A stretch of DNA of 11,628 nucleotides. It comes from Acidimicrobiales bacterium. Lineage in GTDB: Bacteria; Actinomycetota; Acidimicrobiia; Acidimicrobiales; Poriferisodalaceae. Under the pieces are notes generated by a model, which did no database searches, had not been told where the DNA came from, and saw nothing but the letters and a program-made list of their open reading frames with translations. Shown here piece by piece: positions 5,909-11,628 of this stretch; position 1 is the first letter of the stretch; the number at the start of each line of letters is the position of its first letter. The DNA lies in contig JASMKJ010000235.1 of assembly GCA_030749275.1 (NCBI GenBank), forward strand, positions 1-11,628, written 5' to 3'. The position numbers and the translations under genes are program-made.

Positions 5909-6589
5909 TTAACGTCGGCGACTTTCACCCAGTCGGTAACCGACACTTCGTACCGTTTGGATCAAACTGGCGTATTCCTCACCGAGTTTGGCTCTTAGGC
6001 GGCGAATGTGGACATCGACTGTGCGCGCTCCACCGTAGTACTCGTACCCCCAAACCCTGCTTAGGAGCACTTCCCGTGTAAAGACCCTGCCAGGGCTAGC
6101 CGCTAAGAACCTGAGTAACTCATACTCCATGAACGTCAAGTCCAACGGACGACTGTCAACTGAAGCTTCGTAAGTTTCCAGATCCAATAACAATGGACCG
6201 TATTCGACTCTTTCTCCTGTGATGCTTTGGGTTCTCAAAGCCAGCATGTGCTTTATTCGTGCTTCGAGTTCCCGTGGATGAAACGGGTCAAGACAAAAAT
6301 CATCGAAGAGGTCGTCCCGCAACTCCAGTTCTTGTAGTTCGCTTCCCCGAATTATCAGCAACAGAGGGGATATCGGGAGGTCGCGTTTACGCAACGCTCG
6401 TAGTATGCCCCAGCCCAACTCACTGTCGGCTCCCAATTGGACGATTGCCCCGCCCCAACCTTCGTCGGGTTCAAGGTTGTCGACATCGACTGGTTGGCTC
6501 ACCCCTTTCCAAATGAAGCCACTCAGGTCTAACAGCTGAGCCAATTCCGGAGCTGGGTCCGCTGGGTAGATGGCTAAGACCGGCATCAC
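5909..6589 (-). CDS. glnR: GlnR-type orphan OmpR-family regulator of nitrogen metabolism
   Basis: This is a 226-residue DNA-binding regulator in the cytoplasm. Residues about 1-118 are a degenerate receiver domain. The usual phospho-acceptor Asp position reads Gln51 (AIVQLG), and the usual Lys before Pro-Phe reads Asp101 (CLDPFHP). Residues about 127-220 are a winged helix of the OmpR/PhoB type: SRPLDLTFMEYELLRFLA, GRVFTREVLLSRVWGYEYYG and RTVDVHIRRLRAKLG. This closely resembles mycobacterial and streptomycete GlnR as I remember them, including the loss of standard phosphorylation residues. GlnR activates or represses nitrogen genes such as glnA, glnII and amtB. The GTG start at 6587-6589 overlaps the glnA2-like stop (GTGA), and an ATG one codon later is equally possible. 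The two genes therefore form one unit. No sensor kinase is nearby, as expected for this family. Confidence 0.88.
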   Translation of the reverse strand: MMPVLAIYPADPAPELAQLLDLSGFIWKGVSQPVDVDNLEPDEGWGGAIVQLGADSELGWGILRALRKRDLPISPLLLIIRGSELQELELRDDLFDDFCLDPFHPRELEARIKHMLALRTQSITGERVEYGPLLLDLETYEASVDSRPLDLTFMEYELLRFLAASPGRVFTREVLLSRVWGYEYYGGARTVDVHIRRLRAKLGEEYASLIQTVRSVGYRLGESRRR

Positions 6590-7917
6590 AAATTGGAGTA
6601 GTAGCGGTCAAGTTCGAAAGGTGTTACCTGGGACTTGTATTCGTTCCACTCGCGTCGTTTGTTTCGGAGAAACCAACTGAACAAATGATCGCCCAAGGTG
6701 TCCGCAACGAGATCACTTTTCTCCATTTCGTCTAACGCCTCGTCCAATGATTGAGGGAGTTGAGCCTGATCTATCAGCCCACCATGTTCGGTGAAACCCG
6801 TCATCGATGGAGGGGCTTCGAGCGGCAAATCGTATCCCTGTTCGATGCCTTTCATTCCGGCTGCCAGCATGACGGCGAAAGCGAGATAGGGGTTGCACGC
6901 AGGATCGGGGGCTCGGTATTCGATGCGAGTGGTGTCATCGACGCCACCTTCTTGGCTAGTCGGAACTCTGATCAAAGCCGCACGATTTGCGCGAGCCCAC
7001 GAAACATTCACAGGAGCTTCATAGCCGGTGACTAGACGCTTGTAGCTATTTACGAGTTGGTTCGTAACGGCGGTGATTTCTCTCGCGTGGTGCAACAACC
7101 CCGCGATAAATCCCCGCGCTATTTCAGATAGACCGTCGGGACTTTCCGGGTCATGAAAAGCATTTACGCCGTCTCGAAAGAGCGAAAGGTGGGTGTGCAT
7201 TCCAGAACCCTGAACCCCTGTGAGTGGTTTGGGCATAAATGTCGCATGAACACCGTGTTCAAGAGCTATTTCTCTGACAATTAACCGGAATGTCATGACG
7301 TTGTCCGCCATGGTCAATGCGTCGGTATATCGCAAGTCAATTTCATGTTGGCTCGGCGCATCTTCATGGAACGAATACTCAACAGGAATTCCCATGGCCT
7401 CTAATGTCGTCAAGGTTTGATGGCGGATACTGCTAGCGACATCGGCGGTGGTGAGATCGAAATAACTTCCATTGTCCAGTGGCACGGGGTCGCCGCTCCG
7501 ATTGGCTTCAAAGAGAAAATACTCCAACTCCGGTGCCGTAAAAAAAGTGAAACCTTCTGCGTGAGCTCGTTCCATTGAGCGGCGTAAAACCTGCCGCGAA
7601 TCACCCGGGAATGGGGTTCCATCAGCGCGTTCGATGTCGCAAAACATGCGAGCAGCATTTTCGGCGTTACCGCCCCAACGCATTAATTCGAAAGTCGCAG
7701 GGTCGGGTCGAGCAACCATGTCTTCTTCTCGTACCCGGCTGAAGCCATCTATCGAGGAACCGTCGAAAATCATGCCGTTTTCAAATGCGGTTTCCAGCTC
7801 GGCAGGTGAAATGGCGAATGATTTGAGTTGGCCTTGAACATCGGTGAACCAGAGACGAATGAGACGCACACCTCGTTCTTCCACACGGCGTTGCACGTAG
7901 TCCTGTGGTCGTTCCAT
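6586..7917 (-). CDS. glnA: Type I glutamine synthetase, GlnA2-like
   Basis: This enzyme makes glutamine from glutamate, ammonia and ATP, as a cytosolic dodecamer in the GSI family. The protein has 443 residues. Family motifs are WFTDVQGQLKSFAI near the N-terminus, FDGSSIDGF at about 51-59, EDAPSQHEIDLRY, GSGMHTHLSLF, the ANRAALIRVP stretch and RIEYRAPDPACNPYLAFA. The C-terminal region lacks the NLYDLPP segment that carries the adenylylated tyrosine in the beta subtype, so control by adenylylation is not expected. Overall it resembles the alpha-like GlnA2 of mycobacteria and is close in length to it. The ATG start at 7915-7917 has GTGGAG about five bases upstream. It overlaps the glnR-like gene downstream and diverges from glnII, so the cell has two unrelated synthetases side by side. 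GlnA-like polyamine or ethanolamine ligases are a less likely alternative. Confidence 0.95.
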   Translation of the reverse strand: MERPQDYVQRRVEERGVRLIRLWFTDVQGQLKSFAISPAELETAFENGMIFDGSSIDGFSRVREEDMVARPDPATFELMRWGGNAENAARMFCDIERADGTPFPGDSRQVLRRSMERAHAEGFTFFTAPELEYFLFEANRSGDPVPLDNGSYFDLTTADVASSIRHQTLTTLEAMGIPVEYSFHEDAPSQHEIDLRYTDALTMADNVMTFRLIVREIALEHGVHATFMPKPLTGVQGSGMHTHLSLFRDGVNAFHDPESPDGLSEIARGFIAGLLHHAREITAVTNQLVNSYKRLVTGYEAPVNVSWARANRAALIRVPTSQEGGVDDTTRIEYRAPDPACNPYLAFAVMLAAGMKGIEQGYDLPLEAPPSMTGFTEHGGLIDQAQLPQSLDEALDEMEKSDLVADTLGDHLFSWFLRNKRREWNEYKSQVTPFELDRYYSNL

Positions 7918-7959
7918 CCAACTCCACTTTCTTTTTTGGCGCGATGCGCCGATGACACG

Positions 7960-7988
7960 AACCTATTCTTGGCGATTCTGCTTGTAAA
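7960..7988 (-). promoter_or_regulatory. Predicted promoter of the glnA2-glnR unit
   Basis: On the minus strand, TTTACA (7983-7988) matches five of six bases of the -35 consensus. It is followed after exactly 17 bases by TAGGTT (7960-7965), a TANNNT-type -10. Transcription would start near 7953 and leave a leader of about 35 bases with the GTGGAG Shine-Dalgarno sequence. The -35 lies inside one arm of the inverted repeat at 7983-8014. Confidence 0.5.
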
Positions 7989-8014
7989 TCAAACTTCGAA
8001 GCGTTCCGTTTACA
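7983..8014. promoter_or_regulatory. Inverted repeat, candidate operator between the glutamine synthetase genes
   Basis: Two 12-base arms read TGTAAATCAAAC and GTTCCGTTTACA around an 8-base centre. They pair as TGTAAA-nnn-AAC, nine of twelve positions each side. One arm covers the predicted -35 of the glnA2-like gene. It does not match the classic GTNAC-N6-GAAAC form of GlnR boxes well, so binding by the neighbouring regulator is only a proposal. The rest of the 251-base gap (7918-8168) holds a second inverted repeat, a possible -10 for glnII, and one isolated GTTAC at 8086-8090. Confidence 0.4.
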
Positions 8015-8040
8015 TGACTTTCACAATCGCCGTACAAGCC

Positions 8041-8046
8041 TAGAAT
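8041..8046 (+). promoter_or_regulatory. Possible -10 element of glnII
   Basis: TAGAAT matches five of six bases of TATAAT. No good -35 lies at the right distance. It would give a leader of about 115 bases that begins near the inverted repeat at 8054-8067. TAGCTT at 8125-8130 is an alternative nearer the gene. Confidence 0.3.
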
Positions 8047-8053
8047 TAAGGCT

Positions 8054-8067
8054 CTGTGGCTCCACAG
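8054..8067. repeat. Short inverted repeat upstream of glnII
   Basis: CTGTGG and CCACAG are perfect reverse complements separated by two bases. The arms are too close for a stable full hairpin, so a protein-binding site is more likely than a terminator. It falls right after the possible glnII -10. Confidence 0.35.
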
Positions 8068-8168
8068 GTGGGTGAAGAGAAAATGGTTACACAAAAAATG
8101 GCGCGACATGCCCTTACTAATTGTTAGCTTGCCTTTCGTCCCCGCCCCCTCAACCAGGAGCAAACACA

Positions 8169-9182
8169 GTGGCGTATCGGGCCGAATACATATGGATTGA
8201 CGGAACAGAACCGACAGCAGAGGTCAGGTCCAAGACCAAAGTTCTCGCTGATGGTGACGACCCCGGAATTTGGGGTTTCGATGGTTCAAGCACGAATCAG
8301 GCGACAGGCGACAACTCAGATGTCGTCCTTGAGCCGGTTTTTCAGTGCCCTGACCCAATACGCGGGGGTGACGACATTCTCGTTCTTTGCGAAACCCTGC
8401 TGACCGCGGATATGTCACCCCACCCAACTAACAGCCGTGCTGGCGCTCGAGCAGCGATGGACCAGTACGGAGGCCAGGAGCCGTGGTTCGGTCTTGAGCA
8501 GGAGTACACCATGCTGGACCCTGCAACCGGCTGGCCGGCGGGATTCCCTGCGGGGGGCTTCCCTGCACCTCAGGGCCCTTACTACTGCGGCGTGGGTGCA
8601 GTGAAGATCCGTGGAAGAGACTTGGTTGAACAGCACACCACGTGGTGCATTGAAGCTGGATTAGCTATCTCAGGAACGAACGCCGAGGTTATGCCCGGCC
8701 AATGGGAATTTCAGATAGGCCCGGCTGACACGGTGACTGTCGGTGATCACCTTTGGATGGCCCGTTACCTGCTTTACCGTGCGGGTGAACTACATGGTCT
8801 GGAAATCAGCATCGAGGCTAAGCCGATGAAGGGTGATTGGAATGGGGCAGGTATGCACACCAACTTTTCGACCAACACCATGCGCGAAAACTATGACGCT
8901 GTGGAGAAGGCGGCCCAGGCATTGGGTGCGGCTGGCAAGCCAGAGGAACACCTCGCTGGTTACGGGGTGGGCATCGAGGACCGCCTCACCGGTGAACATG
9001 AGACGCAGCGATTTGATGAGTTCAGCTATGGAGTGTCAGACCGGGGAGCGTCCGTCCGAATCCCGTGGCAAGTAGCTCGCGACGGTATGGGATACATCGA
9101 GGATCGCAGGCCAAACGCCAACGCAGACCCATATGTGGTAGCGGCCTTGATAACGAACACCTGTTGCGCCGCGTTGGTGTAA
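8169..9182 (+). CDS. glnII: Type II glutamine synthetase, GlnII
   Basis: This is a 337-residue eukaryotic-type glutamine synthetase, a normal length for bacterial GlnII. It catalyses the same reaction as the neighbouring GSI enzyme but belongs to a separate family and forms a smaller oligomer. Motifs seen are YIWIDGTEPTAEVRSKTK at the N-terminus, IWGFDGSSTNQA, CPDPIRGGDDILVLCE, WFGLEQEYTM, NAEVMPGQWEFQ, GDWNGAGMHTNFST, SDRGASVRIPW and EDRRPNANADPY. These follow Streptomyces GlnII closely. The GTG at 8169 is the preferred start. CAGGAG lies about eight bases upstream, and the protein then begins AYRAEYIWIDG like its relatives. An upstream in-frame TTG at 8121 would add 16 unconserved residues. 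Its position opposite glnA2-glnR suggests nitrogen-dependent control by the GlnR-like protein, and a strong terminator follows the stop. Confidence 0.96.
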   Translation: MAYRAEYIWIDGTEPTAEVRSKTKVLADGDDPGIWGFDGSSTNQATGDNSDVVLEPVFQCPDPIRGGDDILVLCETLLTADMSPHPTNSRAGARAAMDQYGGQEPWFGLEQEYTMLDPATGWPAGFPAGGFPAPQGPYYCGVGAVKIRGRDLVEQHTTWCIEAGLAISGTNAEVMPGQWEFQIGPADTVTVGDHLWMARYLLYRAGELHGLEISIEAKPMKGDWNGAGMHTNFSTNTMRENYDAVEKAAQALGAAGKPEEHLAGYGVGIEDRLTGEHETQRFDEFSYGVSDRGASVRIPWQVARDGMGYIEDRRPNANADPYVVAALITNTCCAALV

Positions 9183-9203
9183 GCAGGAACAACAAGTGAG
9201 AAT

Positions 9204-9239
9204 TTTGGGCGGGGCCATCGGCCCCGCCCAAATACTTTT
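9204..9239 (+). terminator. Rho-independent terminator after glnII
   Basis: A perfect 13-base-pair stem, TTTGGGCGGGGCC paired with GGCCCCGCCCAAA around an ATC loop, begins 21 bases after the glnII stop and is followed by TACTTTT. The GC-rich stem and T-rich tail make it the clearest terminator in the window. It insulates glnII from nadE. Confidence 0.9.
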
Positions 9240-9262
9240 CGCCGTCGACCTCGCTGTGCTTC

Positions 9263-9268
9263 TAGCCT
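9263..9268 (+). promoter_or_regulatory. Possible -10 element of nadE, leaderless
   Basis: TAGCCT fits TANNNT and lies seven bases before the ATG at 9276, with no Shine-Dalgarno sequence between terminator and gene. A promoter must lie in the 43 bases after the glnII terminator if that terminator is efficient. No clear -35 hexamer is visible. Confidence 0.35.
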
Positions 9269-9275
9269 CATAGCT

Positions 9276-10952
9276 ATGGCTTCAATCAGAGTTGCTTTGG
9301 CGCAACTGAACTTCCGGCTGGGCGACTTCACGTCCAACGTCGCGGCAATTGTCGAAGCCTATGACCGGGCCGTCGAGCAGGATGCCGACGTCGTGGTCTT
9401 CAGCGAACTCGCGGTATGCGGTTACCCGCCTGAAGATTTACTTCTCAAGCAACGCTTCATTGAGGACGCTAAGGCCGCGGTGGAAAACATCGCAGCCCAC
9501 TCCACCGAAGCCGTCACAGTCGTCGGGTTCCCCGAACAAGAAGGCGATGATCTGTTCAACTCTGCCGCTGTTTGCCACCAAGGGGCCATAGCAGGGATTT
9601 ACCGTAAGCAGTTGCTGCCCAACTATTCGGTATTTGACGAAAAGCGTTACTTCACACCAGGCCCGTCAGCCGGTCCGATCTTTCAAATCGCCGGGGTAAC
9701 GGTTGGGATCTCCATCTGCGAGGATCAGTGGTTCGACGAGGGTCCATTGGACACTCAAATTGCATCCGGTGTGGGCTTAGCTATCTCATTGAACGCTTCG
9801 CCGTATCAACGAGGCAAAGATGCGTCGCGAGCATCAACCGTCATTGAACGGGTCAGTGGCCACGGGATCCCCGCTGTTTATGTCAATCAGGTAGGAGGGC
9901 AAGATGAGTTGATATTTGACGGTTCCTCTTTCGTCACAAATTCTCAGGGTCAACTCATCGCACGACTTCCACAATTTGAAGAAGCCCTCCAACTCGTGGA
10001 TGTGAATACAGAGGAACGACCCCTGGGTGGGTTGCCAGTGATCATCACTTCAGACAGCGAAAAGGTGAAGACATCGATTCCCGAACCCGTCATCGCTGAA
10101 GAAAATGACGAAATAGCTGAAGTTTGGAACGCTTTGGTCCTCGCGACTCGAGATTATGTAGAGAAGAACCGGTTCGAACAAGTAGTCATCGGACTTTCTG
10201 GAGGAGTGGACTCCAGCTTGGTAGCAGCCATTGCCGTGGATGCCCTAGGTGCTGACCGCGTGCAGGGAATATCGATGCCCTCCAGATACTCCAGTCAAGG
10301 ATCCGAAGACGATGCCGCGGAACTCGCGAAGAACATGGGTATCGACTTTCAAAAAATCCCGATTGAATCCGCCCACGCGGCTTTCACCGAAATGCTGGAA
10401 CCGTTGTTTAGCGGTCATGGAACTGACTTGACGGAAGAAAATCTCCAAAGTCGTATCCGAGGTGTTCTGTTGATGGCGTTGTCAAACAAAAACGGATGGT
10501 TGGTTTTGACAACAGGCAACAAAAGCGAAACTTCAGTTGGGTACTCCACCCTCTACGGTGACACTGCTGGAGGTTTCGCTGTTCTCAAAGACTGCCCCAA
10601 GTTGCTGGTGTACGAACTCTGTCGATGGCGCAACTCCCAGACCTGTTCCGCGTGGATCCCGGAGGCGTCAATTACGAAGCCACCGTCGGCTGAGCTTCGA
10701 CCTGAACAAACCGATGATCAGTCGTTGCCTCCATATGAACTACTCGATCCCTTGCTTGAGGCTTATGTAGAGCTGGACCGAACCGCCGCAGAGCTAGTTA
10801 ACGAAGGCAACGATCCCGAAGTAGTCGATCAAATCACTCGCCTGGTGGACCTCGCCGAGTACAAGCGACGCCAATCACCACCAGGTCCTCGTATCTCGGG
10901 TAAAGCTTTCGGCAAAGACCGACGTCTACCGATCACCAATCGGTATCGCTAA
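9276..10952 (+). CDS. nadE: Glutamine-dependent NAD+ synthetase
   Basis: This enzyme performs the last step of NAD+ synthesis: it amidates nicotinic acid adenine dinucleotide using ammonia released from glutamine and ATP. The 558-residue protein has two domains. Residues about 1-265 form a nitrilase-type amidase with the triad Glu44 (FSELAVCGYPPED), Lys111 (YRKQLLPNY) and Cys148 (ISICEDQWF). Residues about 275-558 form the ATP-pyrophosphatase synthetase domain with SGGVDSS at 308-314, TTGNKSETSVGYSTLYGD and KPPSAELRPEQTDD. Length and order are normal for the two-domain form. The stretch RWRNSQTCSAWIPEAS is slightly unlike relatives I remember, but the frame is intact on both sides. The ATG has no visible Shine-Dalgarno sequence and a -10-like TAGCCT seven bases upstream. 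It stands as a single gene after the glnII terminator and consumes glutamine made by its neighbours. Confidence 0.95.
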   Translation: MASIRVALAQLNFRLGDFTSNVAAIVEAYDRAVEQDADVVVFSELAVCGYPPEDLLLKQRFIEDAKAAVENIAAHSTEAVTVVGFPEQEGDDLFNSAAVCHQGAIAGIYRKQLLPNYSVFDEKRYFTPGPSAGPIFQIAGVTVGISICEDQWFDEGPLDTQIASGVGLAISLNASPYQRGKDASRASTVIERVSGHGIPAVYVNQVGGQDELIFDGSSFVTNSQGQLIARLPQFEEALQLVDVNTEERPLGGLPVIITSDSEKVKTSIPEPVIAEENDEIAEVWNALVLATRDYVEKNRFEQVVIGLSGGVDSSLVAAIAVDALGADRVQGISMPSRYSSQGSEDDAAELAKNMGIDFQKIPIESAHAAFTEMLEPLFSGHGTDLTEENLQSRIRGVLLMALSNKNGWLVLTTGNKSETSVGYSTLYGDTAGGFAVLKDCPKLLVYELCRWRNSQTCSAWIPEASITKPPSAELRPEQTDDQSLPPYELLDPLLEAYVELDRTAAELVNEGNDPEVVDQITRLVDLAEYKRRQSPPGPRISGKAFGKDRRLPITNRYR

Positions 10953-10956
10953 ATCT

Positions 10957-10984
10957 TTTAGATCTAAATGCCCTTACATTTTTT
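10957..10984 (+). terminator. Possible weak terminator after nadE
   Basis: A perfect 12-base palindrome TTTAGATCTAAA begins five bases after the nadE stop, and a run of six T follows at 10979-10984. The stem is short and AT-rich, so termination would be weak; the palindrome could also be coincidental. The rest of 10953-11085 holds only a -10-like TAAGCT at 11004-11009. Confidence 0.3.
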
Positions 10985-11085
10985 GTTGTAACTGAACGGG
11001 CGGTAAGCTCACCGACACCTTTGAGGCAACCGTCACGAAGCAAGAAATTGGGCAGTTCGCTGCTACACCAACCGAAAGAGCGTCA

Positions 11086-11628
11086 ATGACACAAACAAAG
11101 CGGCCACGCGAGCCGTTCGCTCCCTGGGATCGACGCGCTCTGCCCGGAATATTTGACGTTGACGAGACAGCTGAACGAGTGGGTCACTATAAGTGGGTCG
11201 AAATGAAGCTGTTCGAAGCTCTAGGCGGTTGGGTGGCGACGGTGCCAGAACTCGATGTGAAGCTGCGACTCGGAACCCACTGTTACCACCATGCGTGGCA
11301 CGCTGACCTGTTCGACAAACGCCTTCCTGAGTTAAGGGAAATGAAGAGTGACCGACTCACTTTGCCGCCCAACGACCAGTTGGTTGCGTTTTTCGATGCG
11401 ATGACCGAACCGGAAGATGCAACGATGACAATTGAGAAGCTCGTCGGGGTATACCGGGTTCTCATTCCCCACAAGATTGCGGCCTACACGTACCACCGCA
11501 ACGCAACATCGGAAATCACTGACATGCCCACAGTCAGAATTTTAGATTTTATACTCCAAGATGAGTTCAGTGACTGGCGTGAAGGTGAAATGCTCATTCA
11601 ATCAATGATTGAAACTGAAGAAGAACTT
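11086..11628 (+). CDS. Uncharacterised, possibly ferritin-like protein, 3' partial
   Basis: The frame is open for 181 codons from ATG at 11086 to the window end, so the C-terminus is missing. I do not recognise a named family. The sequence looks all-helical. After a basic start (TQTKRPREPFAPWDRRALPG), it contains YKWVEMKLFEALGGWV, then GTHCYHHAWHADLFDKRLPEL, then IPHKIAAYTYH, then DEFSDWREGEMLIQ. Regularly spaced Glu, His and Asp residues in successive helices recall ferritin-like di-iron bundles, but no strict ExxH pair decides it. AAGAG lies five to six bases before the ATG. An in-frame TGA at 10993 limits any upstream extension, and no alternative start codon lies between. It is downstream of nadE on the same strand after 133 bases, probably with its own promoter. 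Function is not assigned. Confidence 0.7.
   Translation, partial: MTQTKRPREPFAPWDRRALPGIFDVDETAERVGHYKWVEMKLFEALGGWVATVPELDVKLRLGTHCYHHAWHADLFDKRLPELREMKSDRLTLPPNDQLVAFFDAMTEPEDATMTIEKLVGVYRVLIPHKIAAYTYHRNATSEITDMPTVRILDFILQDEFSDWREGEMLIQSMIETEEEL

Noticed and set aside
8075..8101. GTTAC at 8086-8090 as part of a GlnR box upstream of glnII
   Set aside because: The positions six bases on either side do not resemble GAAAC, so only one half-site matches the known pattern.
7963..8163. A 66-codon minus-strand frame in the gap between the two glutamine synthetase genes
   Set aside because: The translation has no domain or membrane pattern, and it covers the inverted repeats and promoter-like sequences that better explain this gap.
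10600..10700. Possible compensated frameshift in nadE around RWRNSQTCSAWIPEAS
   Set aside because: Conserved sequence on both sides (KDCPKLLVYELC and KPPSAELRPEQ) is in the same frame with near-normal spacing, so ordinary variation is simpler.
1..11628. Mobile elements, CRISPR arrays, tRNA genes and defence genes
   Set aside because: No transposase, integrase, regularly spaced direct repeat or cloverleaf-like sequence was seen on either strand by eye.

Overview
The window looks like chromosomal housekeeping sequence from an uncultured actinobacterium, most likely of the class Acidimicrobiia. This rests on family resemblance read by eye, not on a search. The markers are a GlnR-type orphan regulator, a GlnA2-like glutamine synthetase beside a Streptomyces-type GlnII, an FxsA gene coupled to a NUDT19-like Nudix gene, an Mrp that lacks the CxxC motif, and frequent GTG/TTG starts. 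GC content is moderate by eye. No rRNA, tRNA, CRISPR array, insertion sequence or phage gene was seen.

Layout. (a) 1-1147, plus strand: the 3' part of an FxsA-family membrane protein, translationally coupled through a TTGA overlap to a Nudix hydrolase. (b) 1156-2736: two Fe-S assembly genes transcribed divergently, mrp (minus) and an ErpA/HesB-type carrier (plus). (c) 2748-3623, minus: a Tat-exported lipoprotein with a thioredoxin-like C-terminus. (d) 3707-5622, plus: a compact fusion of a xanthine-dehydrogenase-type 2Fe-2S subunit with a much shortened molybdopterin-type region, followed by a RidA-family gene. (e) 5728-5883, plus: a 51-residue single-helix membrane protein. (f) 5909-9182: a nitrogen-assimilation block. 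glnA2-like and glnR-like genes overlap in one minus-strand unit and diverge from glnII across about 250 bases that hold an inverted repeat and promoter-like sequences. A strong terminator closes glnII. (g) 9276-10952, plus: glutamine-dependent NAD+ synthetase, which uses the product of the neighbouring synthetases. (h) 11086 to the window end, plus: the start of an uncharacterised, possibly ferritin-like protein.

How they fit together. The nitrogen block is the clearest functional unit: two unrelated glutamine synthetases, the probable regulator of nitrogen genes, and a glutamine consumer. mrp and erpA both serve Fe-S cluster delivery, and the nearby fusion protein carries two predicted 2Fe-2S clusters and could be a client. 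The points most worth a second look are the apparent ATC start of the fusion protein, its missing molybdenum-site segments, the 32-base inverted repeat between the two synthetases, and three genes with a -10-like TANNNT exactly 7 bases before the start codon. I found no clearly new defence or mobile system.
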